From assembly GCA_031216915.1 (NCBI GenBank), contig CM062297.1:832365337-832429336 (forward strand): DNA of 64,000 nucleotides. The letters run 5' to 3'. Positions within the stretch are counted from its first letter, which is position 1. The number at the start of each line of letters is the position of its first letter. The DNA is from Pictodentalium vernedei. Taxonomy: Eukaryota; Mollusca; Scaphopoda; Dentaliida; Dentaliidae. Positions 21,381 through 33,205 of this stretch are shown in pieces. Below the pieces are notes generated by a model. The model saw only the letters and a list, made by a program, of their open reading frames with translations. It was not told the origin of the DNA and made no database searches. Position numbers and translations under genes: made by a program.

Positions 21381-21934
21381 ATACGTGCGAGTCACTCGAA
21401 CAAGCAATTGCTTGATAGAATATTTGCTTGATGGGGTTCGAGTCGTTCGAGCAATGACCTATTAGTAACTGCTCGATAGATTCCTGGCTTTAAGAATCAC
21501 ATAGTTCTTCATTATACACAAGAGAGATAACTGTGCATACAGGTTACGGAAAATCAAGCACTGATGATTATACGACTTGGTCGAGGGAACCAGAGATAGT
21601 GTGGACTATATGAACTTCTAGGGTTAGAGTTGCATTTGTAATAGCAGAAAAAATGGGATTCTAGGGGAAATCCAAACCAGAAAAACTACTCTAGTTCAAT
21701 CGAACTTACCCCCAGGGGCCCCTTTGTACTATAACACTACGCTCTACTATTAACATTTACGGTATGGCGGTCCTAAAAGTATTCTCGGGGAATCCGTATC
21801 AAATAAAATCGTTTTTGGTGATTTGGAGGGATTGTTGAGTTTATTTGAGTAATTATTCGGGAAATTACTCTTGTACAAACGAACGTACCCTCCGAATATA
21901 TCCCTGTACTATTGTAGACCTTTACGTAACATAG

Positions 21935-22155
21935 CAATCACGTGCTACCATATAAACCAAATGGAGGCCTCCAGTATACAAAATGGACGACGGAAATACG
22001 TATCACCCTAACAAAACGGGCTGCACATGCGCACTAACACCACGCATCACTATGGGGGATGACGTCAAAAGATGGCCGCTCATGCGGGCTACCATGATAA
22101 CCAAACATGACGTAACTAGGTCACGTGACTATGACGTCACTTCCGTCTCCAAATT
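21935..22155 (-). promoter_or_regulatory. Promoter-like motif cluster, left copy
   Basis: Read on the minus strand it holds, in order: GGAAGTGACGTCA (ETS plus CRE), GTCACGTGAC (E-box), TACGTCA, a GTTATCATGGTAGC X-box-like site, GGCCATCTT (YY1-like), TGACGTCATC (CRE), GCGCATGTGCAG (NRF1-like), GGAGGCCTCCATTTGG and GCACGTGATTGC. Order and spacing are kept in the copy at 62290-62510. Motif names come from known metazoan factor consensus sites; activity is inference. Confidence 0.65.
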
Positions 22156-22186
22156 ACCTCCCTCAACCGGGGCCGGTAACCTCATC

Positions 22187-22470
22187 TCCTACTACTCCCT
22201 TCATCGGTTCCCTGTGGGGTCCCCATGAGATTCCCCCAATAAGGGTCGATCTCCACATCTCCTACTACTCACTTCATCGGTCCCCTGCACTGTCCCCCAA
22301 GAGATCCCCCAATAAGCGTCGATCCATCACTCTCCTACTCTCCCTTCATCGATCCCCTGCGGGGTCCCCCATGAGATCCCCCAATGTGGGACGATCTTCG
22401 GTCTCCTGCAGGGTCTCCCCATGAGACACCCCCCCCCCCCCCAATAAGGGTCGATCTACACATCTCCTAC
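22187..22470 (-). repeat. Right terminal array, 73-bp units, inverted
   Basis: Units anchored by ttcatcg at 22200, 22273 and 22345, complementary to the left array; a last partial unit ends near 22470 after a C-run at 22425-22442. Confidence 0.88.
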
Positions 22471-22474
22471 TACT

Positions 22475-22725
22475 GGTATGCAATGGTCTAGTGGTTTAGG
22501 TGTAGGACTTCTGATTGCTAGGCTGATTGGCAGTTTGACTCCGATCAGGGGATCAGAAACTAACATTCTAAATTTCTTCGAAGACCCGTGAGAGGCAAAC
22601 CACGGCACCTTCATCGTACTGTAGCAGAGCGTTCCAAGCTTTCGTGCTGCTGTCGAATGGAAGGTGAACCAAATAATAATGAGCATTTCATCTAAAAAGC
22701 TAGTTTCCAGTCACCATTTTTTTTT
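22475..22725 (+). mobile_element. tRNA-derived SINE
   Basis: The head has a pol III A-box-like TGGTCTAGTGGTTTAGG and a B-box-like AGTTTGACTCC about 45 bp later. The tail matches 2610-2735. It is followed by a T-rich run. Not a functional tRNA: the stem pairing and CCA-end context are missing. Confidence 0.7.
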
Positions 22726-22749
22726 TATTTTTATTTTTTTTTTTTTTGG

Positions 22750-22870
22750 ACGATGTGAAATGGTCTCGTGGTTTAGGTGTTGGACTCCTGAATGCAATTC
22801 GGGGTTGCCTAGGGTTCGACTTTCGGCGGACACCACCATTCTAGATTCATCTAAAACATGATTGTTTCCT
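22750..22870 (+). mobile_element. Second tRNA-derived SINE head
   Basis: A-box-like TGGTCTCGTGGTTTAGG and B-box-like GGGTTCGACTTT, the same head type as the preceding SINE, in the same orientation. The tail differs. Confidence 0.65.
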
Positions 22871-23508
22871 GCGAATCACACACACACACACACTATTTTC
22901 TAGGTTCCTACAAAATCGGGAAGACAGGCCCACAATTTCCAGTCAAACATCTCTGGAAGATGGGATATGGAAGCTGTACGCAGGGAAGTATATTTGCTCC
23001 GCCTCGGGACTTTCAAGGATATCGCTGGAGGTACAGAATAAGTCTTCTATTTTAAAATCACTAAACTGTTTCATTGGAAATGATGGATTCATCACGTCGG
23101 GCGTTGGAAAACATTTCGAGTTATCTCCCGTCGATCGAAAATCAAAAAAAAAAATTTTTAATGGTCCGTTTCAAATCACACAGCCTTTCTGACAAGTGTA
23201 ATAATATATATCTTACCTCCTACAAGTATCTGTGAATTTCATTGGTTCAAAGACGTCACATGCAGGCTGCATATAAAACCATATACTGCCTGTCAACATC
23301 AATATACGCTGACAGCTATGGGTGATCTCCCCTTTGTTCATTGATTATTCAAAATGGCGGCAGCCGATAAACGCTTCAAGTTGAAAGATTGAGTGTTGGA
23401 ATCCCATATTTGGTCTGAAGTGCAGGTTAGGCAACTTAAAAGGCTTCATATTCTGTGGATGTGTGTCATGTTACCTTCGAAATGAAACTGTTTGGTATGT
23501 ATGAATTT
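22871..23508. other. Non-coding, nothing recognised
   Basis: A short CA run near 22880. No gene supported. Confidence 0.5.
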
Positions 23509-23568
23509 GCCTTGTTACAATTAATGGGAGAGTGCCTGTAGGCACTCTCCCATAAATTGCAACAAGGC
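23509..23568. repeat. Near-perfect hairpin, 28-bp arms
   Basis: Arms gccttgttacaattaatggg.. and its complement, loop tgta. One arm of the same sequence recurs alone at 30009-30036 (ttgttacaatttatgggaga). Confidence 0.9.
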
Positions 23569-23666
23569 AAAGACACGTGAACACATTGTGAGAATTCTCT
23601 CATTTAATTTTGATCGCTGGTGTGATTAGTTCTGTGCATCAATGCAGCAGTCGGTAAGATATATTC

Positions 23667-23784
23667 GTTACACAGTTTGTTGGTGGCCTAATATGGTATA
23701 TATGGTGTATGGCTTCGCTCTCGTCCAATATGAAATTAACTGACACCATATATACCATATTAGGCCACCAACAAACTGTGTAAC
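23667..23784. repeat. Fold-back repeat, 42-bp arms
   Basis: Arms 23667-23708 and 23743-23784 are complementary with essentially no mismatch (gttacacagtttgttggtgg ...). The loop is 34 bp. A palindromic MITE of unknown class is likely. Confidence 0.9.
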
Positions 23785-24099
23785 TAACTAGACTTTATGA
23801 TTCTGGAGAATCATGGCTTTTCCCGATGAGATTCCATGATTTTTCATGACCCTACAGTGTCTGAAGAATTGTTTTAACTGTCTCACTGAAGTTCCTTCAT
23901 TGATGTTATGAGAACGGCGACTATAGCAGTCTCAAATGACTCAGTTTGATAAAAAAAAATGTTTAGGTAAAAACCATCATTAACGGTGGAGTGGTTTAAT
24001 ATCAATATCGTCGTCCGACAAGTTAATGACCGACAAAAGGAGTTATGTTTGTTTGGCATATACCCACTGAGTGCTGTGGCGATTTGATATGGATGTCTG

Positions 24100-26130
24100 G
24101 AAGCTTGTAGAGGGTTAACAAGTGCTAACAGAAATATTTTTCCATGCAACTTGTAATTTTACACCAAGAACTATGAATGGCCATTTTTCTTAAAAATCCA
24201 CGATGTTTTCAGAGAAATCCAGGGAGAGCATGAATTTTAAGCTTTTGATGGGTATCATTGTTTATCCAGCCCAAAACGGGTTAAGGGTTGTTTTTGAATA
24301 CCCTTATTACTTACAAAAATAACTCTCAGTGAATTCTACTGCCACATATGTTGATCTCTCCTCTTAACTTTGTGATGTTTGAGAACCTGCATAGGGTTAA
24401 CAAATGCTTACTGGAATATCTTGTTCATGCAACATGCATTGTCACACTAAGATCTGAGAATGGCCAATTTTTCTTCAAAATCTACCGGATGCTTTTAGAG
24501 AAATCCTCGGATAATATTAATTTTTAACATTTGAGGGGTATCGCTCTGTAACCAGTCCTAAACGGGTTAATGCTTGGTTTTGTGAATACCTTCATTACTT
24601 TCAAAAATGATCCTCGGTGAATTCCACTTCCCATGAGGAAGATTATGTTTACCTCGCAAGTACACATTGGGTGTTATGGGTGCCCAAGAACAGCCCATTT
24701 TCTCAAAATGCCTACACTTGGCAGTCTCTGGAGGGTTATCAAATGCTTACCGGAATATTTTGTCCATGAAACTTGTAATGTCACTCAAAGACCTGCGAAT
24801 GGTAAATTTTTCTTGGAAACCTGCTAGATGTTTTGGAGAGATCCACAGAAAACGGGATTTTGAAGCTTTTAAGGGGTATATCTCCTCAACCAGTCGAAAA
24901 TGGGTTAAGACCTCGATTTCTGAATACCCTTACTACTTACAAAAATGTTTCTCTGTCAGTTTTGCGTCCAGTCAAAAAAGTTACGTTTCTCTGTTTCATT
25001 TCCATTTGATGTTGTTGGTGTCCAAAAACAGACAATTTTTTCAAAATTTTGACATTTAGCAGACCATATAGGGTTTACAAATGCCTACCAGAATACGTTG
25101 TCCATGCAACTGGTACTGTGACACCAAGACCTATCAACGGCCATTTTCTCTTCAAAACCCTACAGGATGTTTGTAAAGATATCCAGGGAAAACATTATTT
25201 TTAAAGCTTTTTATGGGTGTTCCTGTTAACCTCCCCAAAAGGGGTTAACGCTTGGATTTTTGAATACCCTTATTACTTACAAAAATGGTCCTCGGTAAAT
25301 TCCACTTCCAACAAAGGAGATTATGTTTATCTCTCGCGTATACATTGGGTGCTGTGCGTGTCCGAAACAGCCCATTTCAAAAGAATTACGATGCTTGGCA
25401 GCCTGAGAGGGTTAATAAAAGCTCACCGGAATAGTTTGTCCATGCAACTTGTAAAGTCACACAAAGATCTCCTTGGAGTCAATTTTCCTTGAAAACCTTC
25501 GGGATGTTTTTAGAGAAATCCACAGAAAATGGGAATTTTAAGAGGTCTCTCTCTTTAGCGTGTCCAAAATGGTTTAAGACTTCGACTTTTGAATACCCTT
25601 ACTACTTACAAAAATGTTTCCGTATAGATTGTGAGCTCGATAAATGAAGGCACTTTTCTTTGTGGCGTACCCATTGGGTGCTGTTGGCGTCTAAAAACAG
25701 CCCATTTTATCACAATTTTGACTTTTAGCAGCCCATGGAGGGTTAACAAATGCTCACCGCAGTATTTTGTCCATGCAGTTTCTGTTGTCACACCAAGGCC
25801 TGGGAGTGACAATTTTTTCTTGAAAATCTACAAGACTCCTTTAGAGAAGTCCACGGAAAACATGAAGTTTTGAGCTTTATGGGGGTACTGCTGTTTAACC
25901 AGCCGAAAACGGGTTAACGCTTGATTTCTTGAACACCCTTATTACTTACAAAAATGATCCGCGGTGAATTCCACTTCCAATAAAGGAAGTTATGTTTATC
26001 TCTCGTGTATCGTTTCGGTGCTGTAGTGGCCTGAAACCGACCCATTTTATGAAAGTTTCGATGTTTGGCAGCCTGTGGAGGGTTACCATATGCATCGCCT
26101 GATATGTCGTGTGTATCAAAGGTCGTGTCA
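24100..26130 (+). repeat. Tandem array of ~330-bp units
   Basis: Six units anchored by gaatacccttattacttaca at 24296, 24584, 24922, 25262, 25591 and 25931 (spacing 288-340). Each also holds gggttaacaaatgct, gtccatgcaacttgta and agagaaatcca. Alternate units agree better with each other in places, suggesting a dimeric higher-order pattern. Open frames crossing it are incidental. Confidence 0.9.
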
Positions 26131-26991
26131 CATGCAGGTCTAGCAGTGATGAATGTTTAAAAAAAATCTACAAGACGTGTTTCGAGGAAGTGCCTATAAA
26201 CCCCAATTTTGGCAATTTTTTTACCACTTCTGACGAAATAAGGGTTAAATCGAAAATTCTGCTTCGGTACATTTTTAGATTTTGTGCCCCTCTATGCGTG
26301 TGCAGAATTTTGTGACAATCCGTTCGAAAATGGCTTCTGAATCGTACGGACAAAATGTGTGGACCCCCCCCCCCCCCCCAAAAAAAAAAAAAAATAATAA
26401 TAATCCGTAGAAAAACAATAGTCTTTTCCAGAGGGAAAAGCCTAATAATATCCTCCGTTTAATTAAAATTGACAACTTATGATGTCTTATCACTTTCGGT
26501 TATACCAATCAGAAACATCGGTTTACTATATACAGGTGAGGAGGTTTTTTGTCAAATTATTACAAGTTCAATGTTGACGATATTCGCAGAGAGACAACTC
26601 CGACTGTGTGCAAATTGACAGGAGTGCCGAAAGCAGTCCAGTGGATCGCCAGGTATCTGATCAATAATGTATTTCAAAAAGTATTTGTAGTTAACATTTC
26701 ACTTGTTAAGCCTGGGGGAAATCTCTAAACAAAACCTTAACCTGGTCCGGGGTGTCAATCCACGTTTTTCAAACTTTGTAATCTTTGTACCAGTGCATCG
26801 GGGAGGGAGGTTCCAAAAAAATTCCAGACACAAATCCAAGGTGGGAGTGGAGGGGAGGGGTGGTCCACATTCTGGAAAATCCATTTTCCGTTTTTCACTG
26901 CTTGTAAATTTTTCCAGATATTTTTTTAAAAACTATCTACAAGCCATGAGACTGATCTGTTGCTCAGCAGTCTAATTAGCACCTTCTTAGT
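26131..26991. other. Mostly non-coding; one possible coding scrap
   Basis: Contains a C/A homopolymer run (26365-26393). At 26572-26690 a plus-strand frame reads FNVDDIRRETTPTVCKLTGV and continues VPKAVQWIARYLI, which looks protein-like, but no start, splice sites or family could be supported. Confidence 0.35.
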
Positions 26992-26999
26992 ATGTAGGG

Positions 27000-27371
27000 A
27001 AGTGGCGACTCCATAGGGGGCCTAGCCCCCCCCCCCCCCCCCCCACTCCCTCTCCCAATATCAAACTTCAAATTGGTATCTGATCGAGGTTTTCCCAACC
27101 AATAACACACCCGTAAACGGCAGACAACAATACACATCATGTCAGGTTTTGTAGTAACACTCAGATATCACCCCCAGGGCGTCCAAATATGAAACGTTTT
27201 CATCGGGGGGGGGGGTAACCCAGACCAACAGGAAGCGGGTGGTGGACACCCCCTCCCCTACCCTCCTTCAGCTCAGGCCTGTGGCCTTTGGGAGATGCTT
27301 TCAACATCTCGACCATGGACCCCCATATTTCACTTAGGCCACCCTAAATAGAAATCCTGGCGCCGTCACTG
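27000..27371. mobile_element. Non-autonomous hAT-like MITE
   Basis: Flanked by the 8-bp duplication ATGTAGGG (26992-26999 and 27372-27379). Tips are AAGTGGCGACT and GGCGCCGTCACTG, matching those of the elements inside polB. The interior has long C-runs and no transposase. Same family, different deletion derivative. Confidence 0.88.
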
Positions 27372-27651
27372 ATGTAGGGGGCTAGAAAATAGCTACAGTT
27401 GCTGCAACGAACTCAGCTTGGATCAAGGTCAGGAGTCTGTTGGGGGCGGCTGGCCAGGCCATTATGGACTCTAATAACAGTTTGTGAGAACAACTCACAA
27501 TGAACTCAACAAATAATTAGCAACACTACTAAAATATAGTCTATCACTACATGCAGCACGGCCGCCGTAGACTGGTCGATTTCCACGGATGAGCATTATT
27601 TCCACGGACGCTATAATATTAAGTTCCAACCACTAATTATAAGAACAATCA

Positions 27652-27712
27652 TCAAAAATTTAATTAATGAAGCACCGGGTACAACCCGGTGCTTCAATAA
27701 TTAAAATTTTGC
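27652..27712. repeat. Hairpin, ~28-bp arms
   Basis: caaaaatttaattaatgaag..accgggt pairs with acccggtgcttc..aattaaaattttg with one indel; loop acaa. Confidence 0.85.
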
Positions 27713-27843
27713 TGCTCGTGATTTTTATTACCTGGTAGACGCATCACCACCCACGCGTGGGTTACGAGCAGTCCACAGCGACTGTGCTGTAACTGTTTAG
27801 AACTAAAATTATATCACAGCCTGTTGATATGAAATGAATAAAA

Positions 27844-28062
27844 ATGTCACAAGATATGTCCTGCTCAACATGTAAAAGATGGGAGAGAACCTCTTCTTCC
27901 AAATCAAGAAAGGGAATAAAATATCTGAACTACTACCAGAAGATCACTGAGATGAAAAAGGCTAAGATGGTGCCGTGCGTAGATGAAATACACAAATGTG
28001 AAGAGACAGAAAAGTGCTTGAATGATGTTGTGTCCAAGGTTCTATCTGGGAGAGAAGCCTAG
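27844..28062 (+). CDS. Small open frame, unknown
   Basis: 72 codons starting MSQDMSCSTCKRWERTSSSK, with a CxxC pair and Lys/Glu-rich composition. No splice signal, family or conservation evidence is visible. It may be an exon or chance. Confidence 0.2.
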   Translation: MSQDMSCSTCKRWERTSSSKSRKGIKYLNYYQKITEMKKAKMVPCVDEIHKCEETEKCLNDVVSKVLSGREA

Positions 28063-28421
28063 GAATTCCACAGAAATGGAAGAAATTTACAATCCGAAGA
28101 GGCCAAATTATCTTATCTTATAAATTCAGGATCCCATCTGTGAATATCAAGCAATATGTTTGAGGCAACGCTACACAAAACATATAATTCTCAATCCTCA
28201 TAACTCCGCTAGAACTTGCCAGGTATTCAGGTTTCGACTTCAAATTCCAAAGGGGCGACAATCCTGAGAACATTATTATGTTTGGTGCCAACGTACGGTA
28301 TGCTTTCGACTGCGCTGGAAAGGTGTATAGTTAAAGTAGTCAAGAAGATCAAAAACAAAAGTTCTTTCAGGTAACGATACGATCAGAAATATTTCAGTGG
28401 TGAAAAATTCAGACAACATAC

Positions 28422-28581
28422 CTTCTGTCTGCGTATAGTTGAATGTTGATTTGAGGTCGTTGATGTAAATATTCAGAGCATAATTCAAGCCGTACTCAAG
28501 TTTGTCAAAGCAGCTAAGTACCAAACAGATCCAAACCAGTACTTTTAATAAACCTGATCTAGAGCAAGGCAAGCCCAGTTT
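28422..28581 (-). CDS. Host exon, probably of an MFS-type transporter
   Basis: A 160-bp exon bracketed by good splice signals on the minus strand: acceptor TTTAATTTCAG ending at 28582 and donor GTATGT beginning at 28421. The reading (KLGLPCSRSG, then LLKVLVWICLVLSCFDKLEY, GLNYALNIYINDLKSTFNYT, QTE) shows a hydrophobic helix followed by a loop with an N-glycosylation sequon (NYT). The YINDLKSTFNYTQTE block resembles the first loop of nodulin-like/major facilitator transporters. The exon ends in phase 1. Neighbouring exons were not located; it could belong to a gene extending to either side or be an orphan copy. Confidence 0.55.
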
Positions 28582-28599
28582 CTGAAATTAAATGATATA

Positions 28600-29181
28600 G
28601 ATTGTGGGTCAAATACCAAAACTTACCTCTCGACCTAAACAGCTCGACAGTTTCCGGAAACGGTCAACACGTTCTTTTTGATTATATTTATCGGTTTGTG
28701 TTTACTGAAGATTTAAGGGCAATTTCGTCCTTCTTATGCTTCCTTAGTTCTTCTTTATTAGGAGAAGAGAGAGTCATTAGATCTTTGCTATGTATTTTTG
28801 CTTTTAAATCAATCAAGTTAGATTTTACAATGCGGCATACCTTTGATATCGTCCAATGCAGTGACAGCGAAATTACATTTAAAGTAGGGTGGAAACTAAG
28901 ACATTGCTTTTGATCCACCAACCCCAAAGGAACGAACGTAACGCATCCGTTCGAATGAAGGCTCATAAGCTATAGTTCTGAGGTCAGACAATTAAAATCT
29001 CAGAGTTAGGCTAAAAAAGTGTTGATTCTCAGGCAATCCTCCATTGAATTTGAAGCTCCTCAAAGGACATTTTTATTGCCTTTCAGTGTCTTCCAATATT
29101 AGTACAAACTCAAGGAGACCCGAAAATTTTTACATTTTTTGATTGATGCATATTTATGTAGTAGTGTCTCCAATATGTTTG
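28600..29181. other. Intron-like or intergenic sequence
   Basis: AT-rich, no gene recognised. Open frames on both strands (for example 28602-28913 and its complement) are unsupported. Confidence 0.4.
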
Positions 29182-30008
29182 CCTTGGGTGCGTTTTTTGC
29201 TCTCCAGGAGAGCTCCAGAAGGTCTCCAGTTGCATCCGTTTGCTGTGTGGAGATCTGTAGGAGATCTCCAGTCTCCCCATTCTAAAATGCAGGTAGAAGC
29301 TGGAGAGGAGAGCAATCAAACATGGCAACAAAAACACACATGGGTTATTGTGTGATGAGTTCAGAGTCATTTTCGCAACCACCAAAGCATTTATTCAGCA
29401 TTCGTGCGTACAAAAAGAAGAGCAATTAACACAGCACCAATCAGGCGACGTAAATTTAACTTCCAAATCCCGCATAAACAATTTAATAAAGAATTTAAGG
29501 AATGTCACCTAAATTCGCCTGTTTGCAACTTCGCTCCTTACCAATAAATACCAAACGCCACCAGGGTTGTAACAATGTGGGGGAGGGTGGAGATGGGACC
29601 CCACCCCCCTCCTCTTGACTACATCACTGTAATGAATTCACCAATCCAAACTCTGCATCAAACAAAAATTCTGCTCAGCGTTTCTTTTTTGCGTGAATTC
29701 ATATTTCACGAAAATTCGAAACGGAAAGAAGTAACAGAGAAAAACGCAACATTTTCAAGATTGAAAATAAACTTTAATTTCTCAGACAACGACATGTTGT
29801 TAAACGTACATCACACTCAGTAAATCAGCGCCGATATCTGTGACCAGGTCATCGTTCCATCATTTTCTGAGAGTTCGTCGACGACAAGTGACAAAAATAC
29901 CTCCATTTTTGTTCTAATTATCCGTTGTGGAGATTTCCAGACACGTTTTTGTAGTGCGACAACCGGAAGATCTCCTGGATATCTACTGGAGAGAGCAAAA
30001 ATGCACCC
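29182..30008. mobile_element. Possible MITE with inverted ends
   Basis: The left end cttgggtgcgttttttgctc and the right end (complement caaggggtgcatttttgctc) match in about 17 of 20 positions, followed on both sides by tctccag-rich sequence. No coding. A clear target duplication was not found. Confidence 0.55.
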
Positions 30009-30059
30009 CTTGTTACAATTTATGGGAGAGTGCCCAAAGGCTTGCGCGCGTTATATCTG

Positions 30060-30830
30060 GGACGATTTTTGACACAATTCACGGTGTATCACATCTTTGA
30101 GGAAGATTGAATTGAGTTGATGAAAAATGGACCTCTGCATAAATCTGAAACGAATATTTAGAATTGTTATTTATTTGGTATTGATTTTCATTTTCGTGCA
30201 TTGTTTTTAAACTATACAAGCAACGCATTCTGTGATACATATATTTTAAACTAATTCCCTGTGAATCACAAGTCACGGGGCATTGAGATGTGGTATTCTC
30301 CTCCTTTTCGTGCGAGAGATTCAAGTTTGTTCACAGAATGTTTCTTGTTTTTTTTGTTCTAATACGAAGAGGTTGCCGGATTTATGCACAAAATAAGTGT
30401 GTCTCGTGGGCATTTTCTCGCTCGCTTGTGCTTGCACAAAACATTTTTTTTTGTGTGTCTGTACTGGTGTTGAAAGACGATATACAGTGTAATCAGATCC
30501 ATTATCTTCCGCGTTAAATGGTGAGAAATATTTATTACCGTGTAATTGTCAGTAATTGTCAAATTAACATTATTTAATGTTGCGCAGTTGTAGCTAAAAA
30601 TAAACACTTACTCCGATCAGTTAATGTCATGGTCTGATATTATATAATTCAAAGAACGGTCTAATACGTGAGACAATTACCAGTTACCATTAACGGGAAC
30701 GTTTGAAGAACATTTTGTTTGAACATGAGTAGATGTAATTGCCGATTCTAGCTCAGAAACACCGAACTGAAACTTTGGTAATTTCTCGTCAAAAATCCTC
30801 CGATATTAGCTAACTCGCAAAGTGAGTTGG
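30060..30830. other. Non-coding, nothing recognised
   Basis: No gene or repeat could be supported here. Confidence 0.4.
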
Positions 30831-31076
30831 AAAACCACGAGACGACAAGCGACTTTTTCGAATCAGAAACGGATGAAAAATCGAATCGCGGAGAGAGACT
30901 ACGAGGAGGATCTCTCCCGTCTTCGCAATCGAATTTCGGAGATGGGGCGATATAAAAATCTGCGTACACAGTAGGCTCGCGCTTTTCTGATCAAATCTGC
31001 ATTCGGAGATGTTCGGCTTTGCTGATCTGTTCTGATCTGTACAGACCAGCAGAGTGAATGACAGACAACGACAGCT

Positions 31077-31400
31077 AATGAAATATACGACACGATCAAT
31101 ACGACTTGAGAAACCCTGCATTGATTGCTTTTATTTTTATTTGCAAGGTGAATATATGTTTCTGTGATTTGAAAAAAAAAACAAAAATAATGTCTGGGTA
31201 TCTTCTGTTTAGAAATATAACAGGAATAAGGGCCTTGATGTCACGTGATTTGTACAGCCTATGGCAACATTGGCATTAAGCGTTTAGTTTTGAATGTGAG
31301 CAGGAACGTAACTGGTGTGTCTTCAATGGGGTGTAACATCAGTTAGATTCATAACTGGGGTTGGAGTCCCAGCACGACATGCGTAGGCATATCCCGGGGG
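31077..31400 (+). repeat. Dispersed direct repeat, copy 1
   Basis: About 320 bp, closely matching 31806-32128: taatgaaatatacgacacga, aataatgtctgggtatcttc, cagcctatggcaacattggc and tcccagcacgacat are shared. With weaker similarity upstream (30840-30960 against 31617-31700), this looks like an old ~730-bp tandem duplication. Confidence 0.85.
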
Positions 31401-31805
31401 CCGCCGGCCCGTGTTGTGGAAGAGTTCGATGCACCGGGGGGTAATTTTTGAACCCCTGAGATGGATGCCCCCTTTGGTATAATTCTAGTCATTTTATCCC
31501 CACGAAAAATGCATTTCCCCAGGTAGATCCATGAGTTTCCCTTACCCTGACTCCTGACTAGGTATTTGCTGAAGAGCGGTCAGTCAAAAGTCCTTGTGTA
31601 GCCTACTCATTCTAAGGGAAACGGAACGATGAATTCGAAAAATCAGACCAGTCACAGATTCGAGTCGGAATTTCGGAAAATTTTGTCAGCTGATTGGAAA
31701 AGGCTGAGAATATGATCGAAAATAAGAAAATCACTTTGGCTCTGGCCGAAATAATATGACAAGAGCAAATTGAATTGATTTTGTAAATAAAGCAGGTAAC
31801 GACAC

Positions 31806-32128
31806 CTAATGAAATATACGACACGATCAAGACGACTTGAAAAACTCAGCATTGATAGCTTTTATTTTTATTCTCAAAGTGAATATATGTTTCTGTGATT
31901 TGAAATAAAAACAAAAATAATGTCTGGGTATCTTCTGTTTAGAAATATAACAGGATTAATGGCGTTGATGTCACGTGAGATGTACAGCCTATGGCAACAT
32001 TGGCGTTAAGCGTTTAGTTTTGAGTGTGAGCAGGTACGTAACTGATGTGTCTTCAATGTGGTGTAAGATCAGTTAGATTTATAACTGGGGTTGGGGTCCC
32101 AGCACGACATACATAGGCATATCCCGAG
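31806..32128 (+). repeat. Dispersed direct repeat, copy 2
   Basis: Second copy, 729 bp downstream of the first, with scattered substitutions and one short A-run difference. Confidence 0.85.
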
Positions 32129-32529
32129 GACAAGAGCAGAATGAATTGATTTAGTAAATAAAGAAGGTAACCGCCGATCCGATCCCAGTAGGAAGAAACA
32201 CTGGTTAAAAATACAAATCGACTGGAGGACAATTTCAAAACAAATTATCCAAAGAAAAATATGGAAAACAAAGAATTAGAATTCACGCTCCAAAATTAAA
32301 CCATTAATTCATACAGGTTTTCTGAGTGCTGGACAGGTAATTTTGTTCAATCTTTAGAGTAGTTATAATCACCGCACAATATTTGTCTCACACTGGACAT
32401 TCATCATTTTATACTTATGAGCGCACCTATGTCGCCGTACTTGTTGTCCTGAACTGCATGAATTTGCTCCTACTGACTTTTCTTCGTCCGAAGCATAAAC
32501 AGAACAATGGAAGCTTTGGGATATTTTGG

Positions 32530-33205
32530 CAGTGCTCAAAATAACTTTTTTTCTTCGCGTAGCAAAATGCTACACATTTCCAAAAATGAATAGCATTTTG
32601 TAAAAATTACATAGCTATTTTTGTATACCAGAGTTATGTTATGCTGTTTTGTATTGAATTCTTCTAAGTAGATAGAATAGTTTCCATCCATTTCTGGGCA
32701 TTTCCAAATGATCTGCAACACATGAAATGTTTACTATGTTTTTTTAACTGAACTGCCTTTAAGGGTTGCATGGACTTGGATATTTTCAAATGGCGTCTTG
32801 GTTGTTTATTAATAGAGTTCTCAAAATGGAAGTTGGGATTTTTAATTTGATGGGCTTGAAGTTATTTTTAATGGACATTTTATGCAAAATGTTGTAAAAA
32901 CGGGAAGAATTTAAACCAATAGCATTAATCTTACATATGAAGTTGCTGATGATGCTTGATGGAGAGTTAATCGTAGTTACGCCTGGAATGTTACACAATC
33001 AGAAGTAAAGCATCAGTGAACAAGTTTTCAAATTTGTTTGCAAATTTTCATTTACATTTTGCGATACAAGATAATCAACTGCAGCCTAATAGGCTGCAGT
33101 TGATTATCTTGTATCGCAAAATGCTATACATAATTAAACATTGTGTAGCTTTTTGCAAGTTTTGCATAGCAAAAAGCGACGCGACACCGCTTATTTTGAG
33201 CCCTG
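32530..33205. mobile_element. Non-autonomous hAT element
   Basis: The 8-bp duplication TATTTTGG lies at 32522-32529 and 33206-33213. Tips CAGTGCTCAAAATAA and TTATTTTGAGCCCTG are inverted, followed by subterminal inverted segments (agcaaaatgctacac and gtgtagctttttgc). The interior holds no transposase but a perfect 33-bp-arm hairpin at 33055-33123. hAT assignment follows from the 8-bp duplication and CAG..CTG tips. Confidence 0.92.
33055..33123. repeat. Perfect hairpin, 33-bp arms, inside hAT element
   Basis: Arms 33055-33087 (cattttgcgatacaagataa ... gcagcct) and 33091-33123 pair perfectly around a 3-base loop aat. Confidence 0.95.

Larger units (their letters stand above)
19960..22470. mobile_element. 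Satellite-carrying element with tandem-repeat inverted ends
   Basis: About 2.5 kb. Left end: three 73-74-bp units (19975-20195) with core gaagggagtagtaggagatg. Right end: about four units of 72-73 bp in the opposite orientation (22187-22470). Between them lie a ~230-bp satellite (20225-21380) and a promoter-like block (21935-22155). No protein gene is seen. Inverted ends plus a second copy at 62262 suggest a mobile or amplifying non-autonomous element; its class is unknown and no target duplication was identified. Confidence 0.65.

Noticed and set aside
22475..22560. A tRNA gene
   Set aside because: A- and B-box-like sequences are present, but acceptor and anticodon stems do not form, and the unit continues into a SINE body shared with 2610-2735.
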